A stretch of 20,168 bases of DNA. Source: Mycoplasma sp. CAG:956. GTDB taxonomy: Bacteria > Bacillota_I > Bacilli_A > RF39 > UBA660. Position 1 is the first letter of the stretch. Every line of letters starts with the position of its first letter. The notes under the pieces were generated by a model that did no database searches, was not told the origin of the DNA, and saw nothing but the letters and a program-made list of their open reading frames with translations. Both the position numbers and the translations under genes were made by a program. The stretch spans positions 1-20,168 of the forward strand of contig HF993084.1 in assembly GCA_000433475.1 (NCBI GenBank). The letters are read 5' to 3'. Positions 13,594-20,168 of the stretch are shown one piece after another.

Positions 13594-15492
13594 TTAGTAT
13601 AATTTAGCACCAGCAGGAATACTGTTACTTACCATAAGAAGATTTAGTTTTTCTTCGCCTTCTTCTTGATGAACGGCTGATAATAACATACCACATGAAT
13701 CAATACCCATCATAGCTTTTGGAGGCAAGTTAGTAATTGCGACTAAAGTTTTACCAATTAAAGTTTCTGGTTCATAAAAACTGTGAATTCCACTAAGGAT
13801 AGTTCTATCAATACCTGTGCCATCATCTAAAGTAAATTGTAATAATTTTTTACTTTTTGGTACAGCAATACAATCTTTTACTTTTACAGCTCTAAAGTCA
13901 CATTTAGCAAAGTTATCAAAATCAACATAATCTTGAAATAATGGTTCAATTTCTACTTTAGAAAAATCAATTTTTTCTTCTACTGGAGTAGCAGTTACGG
14001 TTTTTGTTTCATTAGATGTTGAAGTACCATTTTCTTTTTTCATAGTTGGGAATAATACAACATCACGAATTGATTCTTGATTATAGAATAACATCATTAA
14101 ACGATCAATTCCAAAACCTAAACCAGAGATAGGAGGCATACCTTGTTCCATAGCACCCATAAAGTCTTCATCAAGTTCCATTGTTTCATCGTCACCTTGA
14201 CTTTTGGCTTTAGCTTGTTCTTCAAAGTTTGCTCTTTGAATTTCTGGATTTACTAACTCAGAGTAAGCATTACAAATTTCAGTACCACAAACAACTACTT
14301 GGAATACATCCACAGCATTGCTATCATTATCATTTCTTCTAGCAAGTGGTTTTAAGACAGCTGGATAATTGTAAAGAATAGTTGGTCCAACTATGTTAGC
14401 ACGAATCTTCTTTTTATAAACAAAATCAATGATTTGGCTAATAGATTTATATTCAGCCATATCAGCCATAGTAAATAAGTTCTTGCTTACAACTAACTCT
14501 TTTAAAGCATTAGGATCAGTAATAGTTAAGAAATCATCACCTAAAATTTCTTTCATAGCATCAATATAATTGATTCTATCCCAGTTGCCATCGAAATTCA
14601 ATTCATTACCACGATAATTAATAGTAGTTTTACCAATAAGTTCAAGTAAAGCATTTTTAATAAATTTTTGGAAGAAAACAATAGTATCTTCAAAATTCCA
14701 ATAAGCAACATACCATTCAACTTGAGTAAATTCTTGTAAATGTTCAGTATCCATTCCTTCGTTACGGAAGCATTTAGCAACTTCATAAACACGGTCAAAA
14801 CCAGCTGCAATGCATTGTTTTAGATAAGTTTCAGGAGCAATTCTTAAATTCATATCTAAATTCAGAGCATTATGGTGAGTAAAAAATGGTTTAGCTGCAG
14901 CTCCACTGACAGCAGTTTGCATAATTGGGGTTTCAACTTCCAAGAAGCCATTTTCTCCTAAATAACGATGTAAAAAAGCATAAAATTTACTACGACCTAA
15001 GAAAACATTACGTGATTCTTGGTTCATAATTAAATCTACATATCTCCTACGGTATTTAAGTTCAGTATCTTGTAAGCCATGAAATTTTTCTGGTAATGGT
15101 CTTAGGGCTTTACCAAGAAATTCAAATGAATGAACTCTTAGAGTTTTTTCACCAGTTTGGGTTGTGAAAATTTCACCAGTCGCCCCGATAAAGTCACCTG
15201 AATCAATAAGCTTTTTAAAGAAATCATACTTTTCTTCACCTACTTCATCAATTCTAAATTCTAATTGTAAGTCACTTTCTAATTCTCTAATACGAACAAA
15301 CGATAATTTACCCATTTTACGCATAAAAATAATACGACCACAAATGCTAACATCAGTAGTGCCGTCACTTAAATTTTTAGCTTCCTTTAAAGTATGTGTT
15401 CTTTTAAAACTATCAGGATATGGATTACATACCTTAGCTATTTCTTTTAATTTTTCTCTTCTTACGATCTCTTGTTCTGTTAATTTTTGCAT
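13594..15492 (-). CDS. lysS: Class II lysyl-tRNA synthetase fused to a C-terminal tRNA-binding domain
   Basis: A 632-residue synthetase that attaches lysine to tRNA(Lys). An N-terminal OB-fold anticodon-binding domain (about 45-135) precedes the class II core: motif 1 GFLEVETPI (182-190), motif 2 FRNEGMDTEHLQEF (242-255), motif 3 GLGFGIDRL (457-465). After a Ser/Thr-rich linker comes an EMAP-II/Arc1p-type tRNA-binding OB domain (about 520-632; FDNFAKCDFRAVKV, LLQFTLDDGTG, LPPKAMMGIDSCGMLLSA). That domain is usual at the C-terminus of MetRS, not in bacterial LysRS of about 500 residues. Motif 2 has HLQEF where HNPEF is common. ATG 15492 is chosen because AAGAAGTGAT lies 4 bases upstream; ATG 15498 and GTG 15501 fit worse. 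Own promoter and terminator. Confidence 0.95.
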   Translation of the reverse strand: MQKLTEQEIVRREKLKEIAKVCNPYPDSFKRTHTLKEAKNLSDGTTDVSICGRIIFMRKMGKLSFVRIRELESDLQLEFRIDEVGEEKYDFFKKLIDSGDFIGATGEIFTTQTGEKTLRVHSFEFLGKALRPLPEKFHGLQDTELKYRRRYVDLIMNQESRNVFLGRSKFYAFLHRYLGENGFLEVETPIMQTAVSGAAAKPFFTHHNALNLDMNLRIAPETYLKQCIAAGFDRVYEVAKCFRNEGMDTEHLQEFTQVEWYVAYWNFEDTIVFFQKFIKNALLELIGKTTINYRGNELNFDGNWDRINYIDAMKEILGDDFLTITDPNALKELVVSKNLFTMADMAEYKSISQIIDFVYKKKIRANIVGPTILYNYPAVLKPLARRNDNDSNAVDVFQVVVCGTEICNAYSELVNPEIQRANFEEQAKAKSQGDDETMELDEDFMGAMEQGMPPISGLGFGIDRLMMLFYNQESIRDVVLFPTMKKENGTSTSNETKTVTATPVEEKIDFSKVEIEPLFQDYVDFDNFAKCDFRAVKVKDCIAVPKSKKLLQFTLDDGTGIDRTILSGIHSFYEPETLIGKTLVAITNLPPKAMMGIDSCGMLLSAVHQEEGEEKLNLLMVSNSIPAGAKLY

Positions 15493-15507
15493 AGACATCA
15501 CTTCTTT

Positions 15508-15521
15508 CTATCAAATGATAG
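15508..15521. repeat. Palindrome over the lysS -10 and start
   Basis: CTATCA-AA-TGATAG is a 6-2-6 inverted repeat covering the lysS -10 and probable start of transcription. It may be chance, since the -10 itself supplies one arm. Confidence 0.25.
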
Positions 15522-15543
15522 CAAAATTAGTGAAATTAGTCAA
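15515..15543 (-). promoter_or_regulatory. Sigma-A promoter of lysS
   Basis: On the minus strand TTGACT (15543-15538), a 17-base spacer and TATCAT (15520-15515) with an extended TGC element. The leader is short, about 15 bases. There is no T-box leader, so lysS is not tRNA-sensed here. Confidence 0.75.
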
Positions 15544-15558
15544 TTAATTTGCTACAAT
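15530..15558 (+). promoter_or_regulatory. Promoter of PlsC-like gene, overlapping the lysS promoter
   Basis: TACAAT (15553-15558) with an extended TGC element lies 17 bases from GTGAAA (15530-15535). It interleaves with the divergent lysS promoter. Transcription would start near 15565, only about 9 bases before the ATG. Confidence 0.5.
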
Positions 15559-15573
15559 AATCCTGTGATATTT

Positions 15574-16353
15574 ATGAAAAAACAAGATCCAAAATTTTAT
15601 GATAGTTATACGGAAGATTTTGTTACTTCTAGTAATCAAGATTGTGAAGTTAAAGATAATTATAAATGGTTAAACAATAATATTTTTTATAAAATTATTT
15701 CTTCTATTTTGTACTTTTTAGCTTATTTAATAGCTCTTATTTATTGTAAATTAATATTATGTGTTAATTTTAAAAATAAAAAGGTTTTAAAAGGGTATAA
15801 TGGATATTACTTGTTTAGTAATCATACACAAATGATTGGAGATGCACTTGATCCATTACTTTTAACTTTTCCTAAGAAAAATTATGTTGTTGTTAGTAGT
15901 GCTAATCTAGGCATTCCTTTTTTAGGGAAGATTCTTCCATTTGTAGGAGCATTACCAATTCCTAAAAAAATTCATGAAAAAGAAGCATTGTTTGATGCTA
16001 TGCATACTTTAGTCCAAAATCATTCCATTACTATTTATCCCGAAGCCCATTTATGGCCTTATTACACCGAGATTAGACCCCTTCCAATTTCGTCATTTCG
16101 TTTTCCAGTAAAAGATAATGTTGCTTCATTTGCGATGACTACTACTTATCAAAAGAAACGTTTTGGAAAAAGACCAAAGATCACCATATATATAGACGGA
16201 CCTTTTTATCCAGAGACGTGTGAAACCCAAAGAGAAAGTGCTACTATTTTAAGAGATAAAGTTTACCAACAAATGGTTTTAAGAAGTAAAAATAGTACAT
16301 ATGAATATGTAAAATATGAAAAAAGAATAGATACAAAGAAAAATAATTCTTAA
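15574..16353 (+). CDS. Divergent PlsC-like acyltransferase
   Basis: A 259-residue protein with one or two membrane segments (about 38-65) followed by a lysophosphatidic-acid-acyltransferase-like domain. Block I reads SNHTQMIGD (82-90), which spaces His and Asp by five residues rather than the usual four. Block II is around NLGIPFLGKILPFVGALPIP (111-130). Block III is YPEAHLWPYY (155-164) in place of FPEGTRS. It probably acylates a lysophospholipid or another acceptor at the inner membrane face; the substrate is uncertain. An in-frame ATG at 15487 is rejected because it would span the promoter region. The ATG at 15574 has only TGTGAT nearby and a leader of about nine bases. It ends in a hairpin shared with the convergent nfo gene. 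Confidence 0.78.
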   Translation: MKKQDPKFYDSYTEDFVTSSNQDCEVKDNYKWLNNNIFYKIISSILYFLAYLIALIYCKLILCVNFKNKKVLKGYNGYYLFSNHTQMIGDALDPLLLTFPKKNYVVVSSANLGIPFLGKILPFVGALPIPKKIHEKEALFDAMHTLVQNHSITIYPEAHLWPYYTEIRPLPISSFRFPVKDNVASFAMTTTYQKKRFGKRPKITIYIDGPFYPETCETQRESATILRDKVYQQMVLRSKNSTYEYVKYEKRIDTKKNNS

Positions 16354-16367
16354 AATCTATTCTTTTT
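16320..16367. terminator. Bidirectional terminator between PlsC-like gene and nfo
   Basis: A perfect 13-bp stem (16320-16332 with 16355-16367) with a 22-base loop ends in T residues in both directions. The 5' arm and loop lie within the last codons and stop of the acyltransferase gene. Confidence 0.75.
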
Positions 16368-16373
16368 AATATG

Positions 16374-17279
16374 CTATTTATAATAATTTCTAATATCTTC
16401 TAATAGCGATGAATTAAATGCTTTATTTCTTATCATACTTATTTCAAATTTATATGGTGGGTATATTTTTTCTTTTTCATTATCCTCTTTACAAACGTAT
16501 GGAGTTTCTAAGATAAACGGAATATTTTCTAAACGTTTACTATAAATAACTTTTATTAAATTATCAAAACCGATAGTACCAAGTCCGATATTTTCATGAC
16601 GGTCTTTATGACTATTGATTGGATTTTTACTATCATTTACATGAACACAACCAATTTTTGAAAGTCCTATTAATTTATCAAAATCATCTAAATAAGTATC
16701 AAAATCGCTTATAGCAACACCAGAGTCATTTAAATGACAAGTATCTAGACAAACTCCTAATTTAGTAGCATCTACTACATTTTTTAAAAGATAATTTATT
16801 TCTTCTAAATTTATGCCACATTCGTTACCCTTACCAGCCATTGTTTCTAATAAAATTTTAACATCATAATCATTATCTAAAACGGCATTTAAGACTTTTA
16901 CTATATTATTTAAGCCTTCTTCTCTTGTTTCGCTTACAGCACTTCCTGGATGTAAGACCATTTGTTTTATTCCCATAAGATTGCATCTTCTTAATTCTTC
17001 TTTTAAAAAACTAATAGCAAATTCTTGCTTTACTGGGTCATTACTAGCAGGATTAACTATATATGGTGCATGACAAATAACTTTATTTATATCAATATTA
17101 TTTTCTAACATTAATTTTTGAGCTTGTTTTGTTTTTTCCAAGTCTATATCTTTTCTAATTGTATTTTGTGGAGCACCTGTGTAAAACATAAAAGTATCTG
17201 AGTTATAAGAGATTGCTTCTTTAACAGAGGTAAGAAGTTGGTCTTTGCCAAAAGATACATGTGAACCAATTATTATCAT
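16374..17279 (-). CDS. nfo: Deoxyribonuclease IV (AP endonuclease)
   Basis: A 301-residue endonuclease IV, which cuts DNA 5' of abasic sites in base excision repair. It is a TIM barrel with a three-zinc site, and all expected ligands are present: H70 (CHAPY), H110 (VLHPGS), E145 (LLETMAG), D179 and H182 (LDTCH), H213 (HVNDSK), D226 and H228 (DRHENIG) and E258 (ILETP). The start is ATG 17279, with AAGAAGG 7 bases upstream. An ATG at 17312 would add 11 residues running through that binding site. The pilin gene and its terminator lie upstream on the same strand; no clear promoter of its own is visible. Confidence 0.95.
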   Translation of the reverse strand: MIIIGSHVSFGKDQLLTSVKEAISYNSDTFMFYTGAPQNTIRKDIDLEKTKQAQKLMLENNIDINKVICHAPYIVNPASNDPVKQEFAISFLKEELRRCNLMGIKQMVLHPGSAVSETREEGLNNIVKVLNAVLDNDYDVKILLETMAGKGNECGINLEEINYLLKNVVDATKLGVCLDTCHLNDSGVAISDFDTYLDDFDKLIGLSKIGCVHVNDSKNPINSHKDRHENIGLGTIGFDNLIKVIYSKRLENIPFILETPYVCKEDNEKEKIYPPYKFEISMIRNKAFNSSLLEDIRNYYK

Positions 17280-17321
17280 TTTAAAACCTTCTTTCTTGTT
17301 TAATTTTATCAAATTAAAGGC

Positions 17322-17347
17322 AAAAGAAAAAGACCTTTTTAGGTCTT
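17322..17347 (-). terminator. Terminator of the pilin gene
   Basis: On the minus strand AAGACCT pairs with AGGTCTT around AAAA, followed by TTTTTCTTTT. The pilin TAA (17348-17346) overlaps the stem. Confidence 0.85.
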
Positions 17348-17936
17348 AAGCAGCTCCTAAGGCAGCATTAGCATGAGTAGTTAATTCAGTTCCTTGTGCT
17401 GTATAGCAAGCACTTCTAGATAACTCAAGTGAACTACTATTTAAGAACGCATAATCAGTTTGAGTTGTTTTTTCTTCATAAGATTTATTAGCAAGTTTAT
17501 TAATTGACAAGCCGTTAATTTGATAATTTCCGTTAGACATATAAATTACAGTTTTTGAGGAAGTACCATCAGTTGGCATATAAATCTCAAAAATTCCTTT
17601 ATAATTATCACCATTAGACTTTTGGATAAAACCACCACTTACTAACTTAGCATAACTTACACAATAATAATCATACGAAACATTGTTAAAAGTTTGACCT
17701 GTAATAAGAGACTCATCTGCACTGTTAGTAATAGCACCACTAATTTGACTATTAGTATATGAAGTTTGAGCATATGTAACAAAGTTTTCAACTTCAGTAA
17801 TAAATGCATTCTTTCTTGAATCGTTCATTAATCTTGTAACGTTTGGCATTGCAACTAGGGCAAGAACAGCCAAAATAACGATAACTGCTAGTAATTCTAC
17901 TAATGTAAAACCTTTTTTATTAATATTTCTTTTCAT
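17346..17936 (-). CDS. Type IV pilin-like / competence pseudopilin prepilin
   Basis: A 196-residue prepilin. A short basic leader ends in KKG (G9), followed by FTLVELLAVIVILAVLALVA, the class III signal and N-terminal helix of type IV pilins. Cleavage would be after G9, with F10 methylated, and the conserved Glu5 of the mature protein is E14. The globular part has two Cys (C92 and C177) that could form the typical C-terminal disulfide loop. No other pilus, type II secretion or Com genes are in the window, so it may be an orphan subunit served by machinery elsewhere. AGGAGAGAG precedes the ATG. It has a near-consensus promoter and a strong terminator. Confidence 0.88.
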   Translation of the reverse strand: MKRNINKKGFTLVELLAVIVILAVLALVAMPNVTRLMNDSRKNAFITEVENFVTYAQTSYTNSQISGAITNSADESLITGQTFNNVSYDYYCVSYAKLVSGGFIQKSNGDNYKGIFEIYMPTDGTSSKTVIYMSNGNYQINGLSINKLANKSYEEKTTQTDYAFLNSSSLELSRSACYTAQGTELTTHANAALGAA

Positions 17937-17959
17937 TTTTACTCTCTCCTATATTAATA

Positions 17960-17988
17960 ATTATACATTACAGATTTTTTATTTGCAA
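17960..17988 (-). promoter_or_regulatory. Sigma-A promoter of pilin gene
   Basis: On the minus strand TTGCAA (17988-17983), a 17-base spacer and TATAAT (17965-17960). This is one of the best promoter matches in the window. Confidence 0.75.
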
Positions 17989-18016
17989 TATTTTTTTATT
18001 AATAATTGGAATTAAA

Positions 18017-18045
18017 TTGCTAAAATATAAATATTTTGATATACT
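18017..18045 (+). promoter_or_regulatory. Likely distal promoter of RNase J gene
   Basis: TTGCTA (18017-18022), a 17-base spacer and TATACT (18040-18045), with a second TATACT at 18045-18050. It is about 400 bases upstream of the RNase J start. Confidence 0.5.
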
Positions 18046-18051
18046 ATACTT

Positions 18052-18453
18052 GCATTTAAGAACTTGAGATTAATGTATTTAAAATAATGTTTTTTATACT
18101 TTCAAAAAAAATTGATCTTTAAAGTTCCAGGCTTATGTTATATTTTTGTCGTTTATGCGGGATAAAAAACGATTTTAAAAATTATAAAAGCTATTTTATC
18201 TTGTAAAATTATTTTAATAAATTTAGTAATCATATTATATATAAAATTTTTTAAAGAATTAAATATTGATTTATCTTTGATGTATTGTTGGATTATTAAA
18301 ATGACAATTATTGATACTATCTTAAAGATAGATAACATAAAAAAGCTTATTAGGATATGAACAAGCCGAATTAATGCCTGTGAAAACTTATTGATTTTAA
18401 GTCGTTTAAACAGGAAATACATATTAAATGGTAAAGTTCAAGGAAGGATAGAT
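18052..18453 (+). other. Long leader upstream of RNase J (about 400 bases)
   Basis: No supported gene lies here. Visible structures are TCGTTT / AAACGA around 18149-18174 enclosing a GCGGG stretch, a 7-1-7 palindrome CTATCTT-A-AAGATAG (18317-18331), and CCTGT / ACAGG (18377-18381 and 18410-18414) close to the ribosome binding site. A 23-codon frame at 18135 contains CRLCG but has no convincing binding site. If transcribed from the distal promoter, this is an unusually long 5' untranslated region or an independent small RNA. It matches no riboswitch class I know. Confidence 0.4.
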
Positions 18454-20133
18454 ATGAAATTTGAAAAAGATGCTACTTATGTAGTAGCCCTAGGCGGACT
18501 AGGTGAAGTCGGCAAAAATATGTATGCTTTTATGCATAATAATGAAATATTTGTTATCGATGCTGGAGTTATGTTTCCAGAATCTGATCTTTTAGGAGTA
18601 GATTATGTTATTCAAGATACATCTTTCTTAAAAGAAAATGAAGATAAAATAAAGGGGCTAATTATTACTCATGGTCATGAAGATCACATTGGTGGTATTT
18701 CGTTTTTATTACAAAATGTTAATATTCCTGTAATTTATGCTCCAAAGATTGCGGCTGATTTAATTCAAAAGAAATTAGTTGATCGCAATATTACTTATGA
18801 TAATATGGTTATTTTTAATGAAGAATATCGTATTAAAACTAAGTTTTTTGATATAGAGTTTGTAGGTATTACCCACTCTATTCCAGATAGTTATGCGGTT
18901 GTCTTACATACACCGAATGGTACTATTTTTGAAACTGGTGACTATAAATTTGATTTAACTCCAATTGGACCAATGGCTAATATTCATAAAATGGCTAAAA
19001 TTGGTAGTGAAGGGGTAAAACTTTTAATGGCTGATTCGACAAACTCATTAAGTGAAGGTTTTTCGAAAAGTGAATCTGTTGTTGATGAACAAATTACGGA
19101 TATTATCCGTGCTCATAATGGACGTGTTATTATTGCAACATTTGCTTCCAATATTTATAGACTTAAACATATAATTGAATCTTGTCAAGAAAATAATCGT
19201 AAGATAATTACTTTTGGTCGTTCGATGGAAAATGCAATTGAGATTGCCTTAAATAATGGATTAATTGAAGATAAAACAATTTTTATTGATGCTAACCAAG
19301 CTAAGGAAATGAAACATAATGAAGTATGTATTTTATGTACAGGTACTCAAGGTGAACCTTTAGCAGCTTTATCTAGAATCGCAAACGGCACTCATAAGCA
19401 GATTAGCTTATTGCCTGATGATTTGGTAGTATTCTCATCAAGTGCCATTCCAGGAAATGCATCAAGTATTAACAATGTTATCAACAAGTTATATTTGAAA
19501 GGCGTTAAAGTATTTACAAATCAGGATTTAAGTAATGTTCACACATCTGGACATGCTAACCAAGAAGAACAAAAATTAATGATGCGTTTAATTAAGCCAG
19601 AATATTTTATGCCAATGCATGGTGAATATCGTATGTTAAAAAAGCAGGCTGAAACAGCAACGTTATGTGGTGTTAAACCAGAAAATACATTTGTTATGCA
19701 AAATGGTGAAACCTTAATTTTAGATAAAAAAGGTGTTAGAAGGGGACCAAGTATTCAAGCTGGTGATGTTTATGTAGATGGTTCGAGAATTGGTGATATT
19801 GGTTCTGTCGTTATTAAAGATCGTAAATTAATGAGTAAAGATGGTATTCTTGTTACCATTCTTAATATTAATCCATTTACTAAAAAATTATTAATTAAAC
19901 CAAATGTTACAACAAGAGGATTTGTTCTTGTTAATGAAAATATTGAATTGATAAATTCTATTGAAAGAAAGATCAGTGAAATCGTTATTAATTATTTAAA
20001 GAATAATGATTATAATTATGTAGATTTAAGAAATACTATTATTTTAGAATTACATCCATTCATCAATAATTTAACTGGTCGTAGGCCAACTATTATTCCT
20101 GTTATTATGGAAATCAAAAAGAATCAAGCATAA
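18454..20133 (+). CDS. rnj: Ribonuclease J
   Basis: A 559-residue RNase J, a 5'-to-3' exonuclease and endonuclease of mRNA decay and rRNA maturation in Gram-positive bacteria. The metallo-beta-lactamase core shows GGLGEVGKN (14-22), DAGVMFPE (36-43) and the metal motif HGHEDH (73-78). Further on are THSIPDS, GDYKFD and the beta-CASP motifs, including TGTQGEP, then HTSGHANQEE and MPMHGEYR. The C-terminal domain completes the usual 555-560 residue length. I cannot tell J1 from J2. The start is ATG 18454, with AGGAAGG (18441-18447) 6 bases upstream; an in-frame ATG at 18391 would add 21 residues running through that binding site. Only 35 bases follow the stop, and no terminator is seen there. 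Confidence 0.96.
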   Translation: MKFEKDATYVVALGGLGEVGKNMYAFMHNNEIFVIDAGVMFPESDLLGVDYVIQDTSFLKENEDKIKGLIITHGHEDHIGGISFLLQNVNIPVIYAPKIAADLIQKKLVDRNITYDNMVIFNEEYRIKTKFFDIEFVGITHSIPDSYAVVLHTPNGTIFETGDYKFDLTPIGPMANIHKMAKIGSEGVKLLMADSTNSLSEGFSKSESVVDEQITDIIRAHNGRVIIATFASNIYRLKHIIESCQENNRKIITFGRSMENAIEIALNNGLIEDKTIFIDANQAKEMKHNEVCILCTGTQGEPLAALSRIANGTHKQISLLPDDLVVFSSSAIPGNASSINNVINKLYLKGVKVFTNQDLSNVHTSGHANQEEQKLMMRLIKPEYFMPMHGEYRMLKKQAETATLCGVKPENTFVMQNGETLILDKKGVRRGPSIQAGDVYVDGSRIGDIGSVVIKDRKLMSKDGILVTILNINPFTKKLLIKPNVTTRGFVLVNENIELINSIERKISEIVINYLKNNDYNYVDLRNTIILELHPFINNLTGRRPTIIPVIMEIKKNQA

Positions 20134-20168
20134 TATTGAAATGCACCCTTTAGAGTAGACATTATAAA

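Noticed and set aside
15164..15547. A 127-residue plus-strand frame opposite the start of lysS
   Set aside because: It is antisense to conserved LysRS sequence and lacks a ribosome binding site.
18153..18422. An 89-residue hydrophobic minus-strand frame in the RNase J leader region
   Set aside because: No ribosome binding site precedes it, it reads through very AT-rich DNA that gives Ile/Phe/Lys-rich frames by chance, and it resembles no family I know.

Overview
The window is very AT-rich, densely coded DNA from a low-GC Gram-positive bacterium (Bacillota), most likely a gut-associated Bacilli/Clostridia-type anaerobe. The signs are a classic rubrerythrin, RNase J, a YtxH protein, a pseudopilin, a dockerin-bearing SH3/glucosaminidase autolysin, Gram-positive Shine-Dalgarno sites (AGGAGG or AGGTGAT type) and a SpoVID-like plus YsxE-like sporulation pair. 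The genetic code is standard: two genes end in TGA and no gene needs TGA read as Trp. No rRNA, tRNA, CRISPR array, insertion sequence or phage gene is visible. I recognised 20 genes with fair to good support and two small doubtful ones.

Layout. 1-1453 (+): rubrerythrin behind a strong extended -10 promoter flanked by two palindromes, then a DUF6512-like membrane protein. 1469-2797 (-): a YtxH protein and a calcineurin-like phosphoesterase, the latter preceded by a possible 27-codon leader peptide gene with a TAATG overlap. 3020-5005 (+): a compact three-gene operon with overlapping ends (DUF5662-like protein, zinc-ribbon membrane protein, lipoprotein). 5137-6213 (+): a small HTH-like protein and a DIP1984-like coiled-coil protein. 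6471-11499 (-): a cell-envelope block. The autolysin is transcribed first, then a membrane-anchored beta-sandwich protein, then a TagO/MraY-superfamily transferase; signal peptidase I follows beyond a likely terminator. 11658-11843 (+): a doubtful tiny membrane protein. 11799-13482 (-): SpoVID-like and YsxE-like genes behind a sigma-E-like promoter. 13594-15492 (-): lysyl-tRNA synthetase fused to a C-terminal EMAP-type tRNA-binding domain. 15574-16353 (+): a divergent PlsC-like acyltransferase. 16374-17936 (-): endonuclease IV and a type IV-like prepilin. 18454-20133 (+): RNase J behind a roughly 400-base leader.

The genes form small independent units, each with its own promoter and a strong hairpin terminator. 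Several convergent pairs share one bidirectional hairpin, and four stop codons lie inside or overlap terminator stems. The most striking single observation is in the autolysin. The block that normally ends its glucosaminidase domain (RPWN...HQY.TN..AP...NIP) sits before the block that normally starts it (FE..L...GFPESYK ... YNFFNIGA), so the catalytic domain looks circularly permuted. Other points worth a second look are the TagO-like protein lacking two expected Asp residues, the LysRS fusion, the three-gene envelope operon and the long RNase J leader. All functional calls rest on motif recognition by eye; no database search was run.
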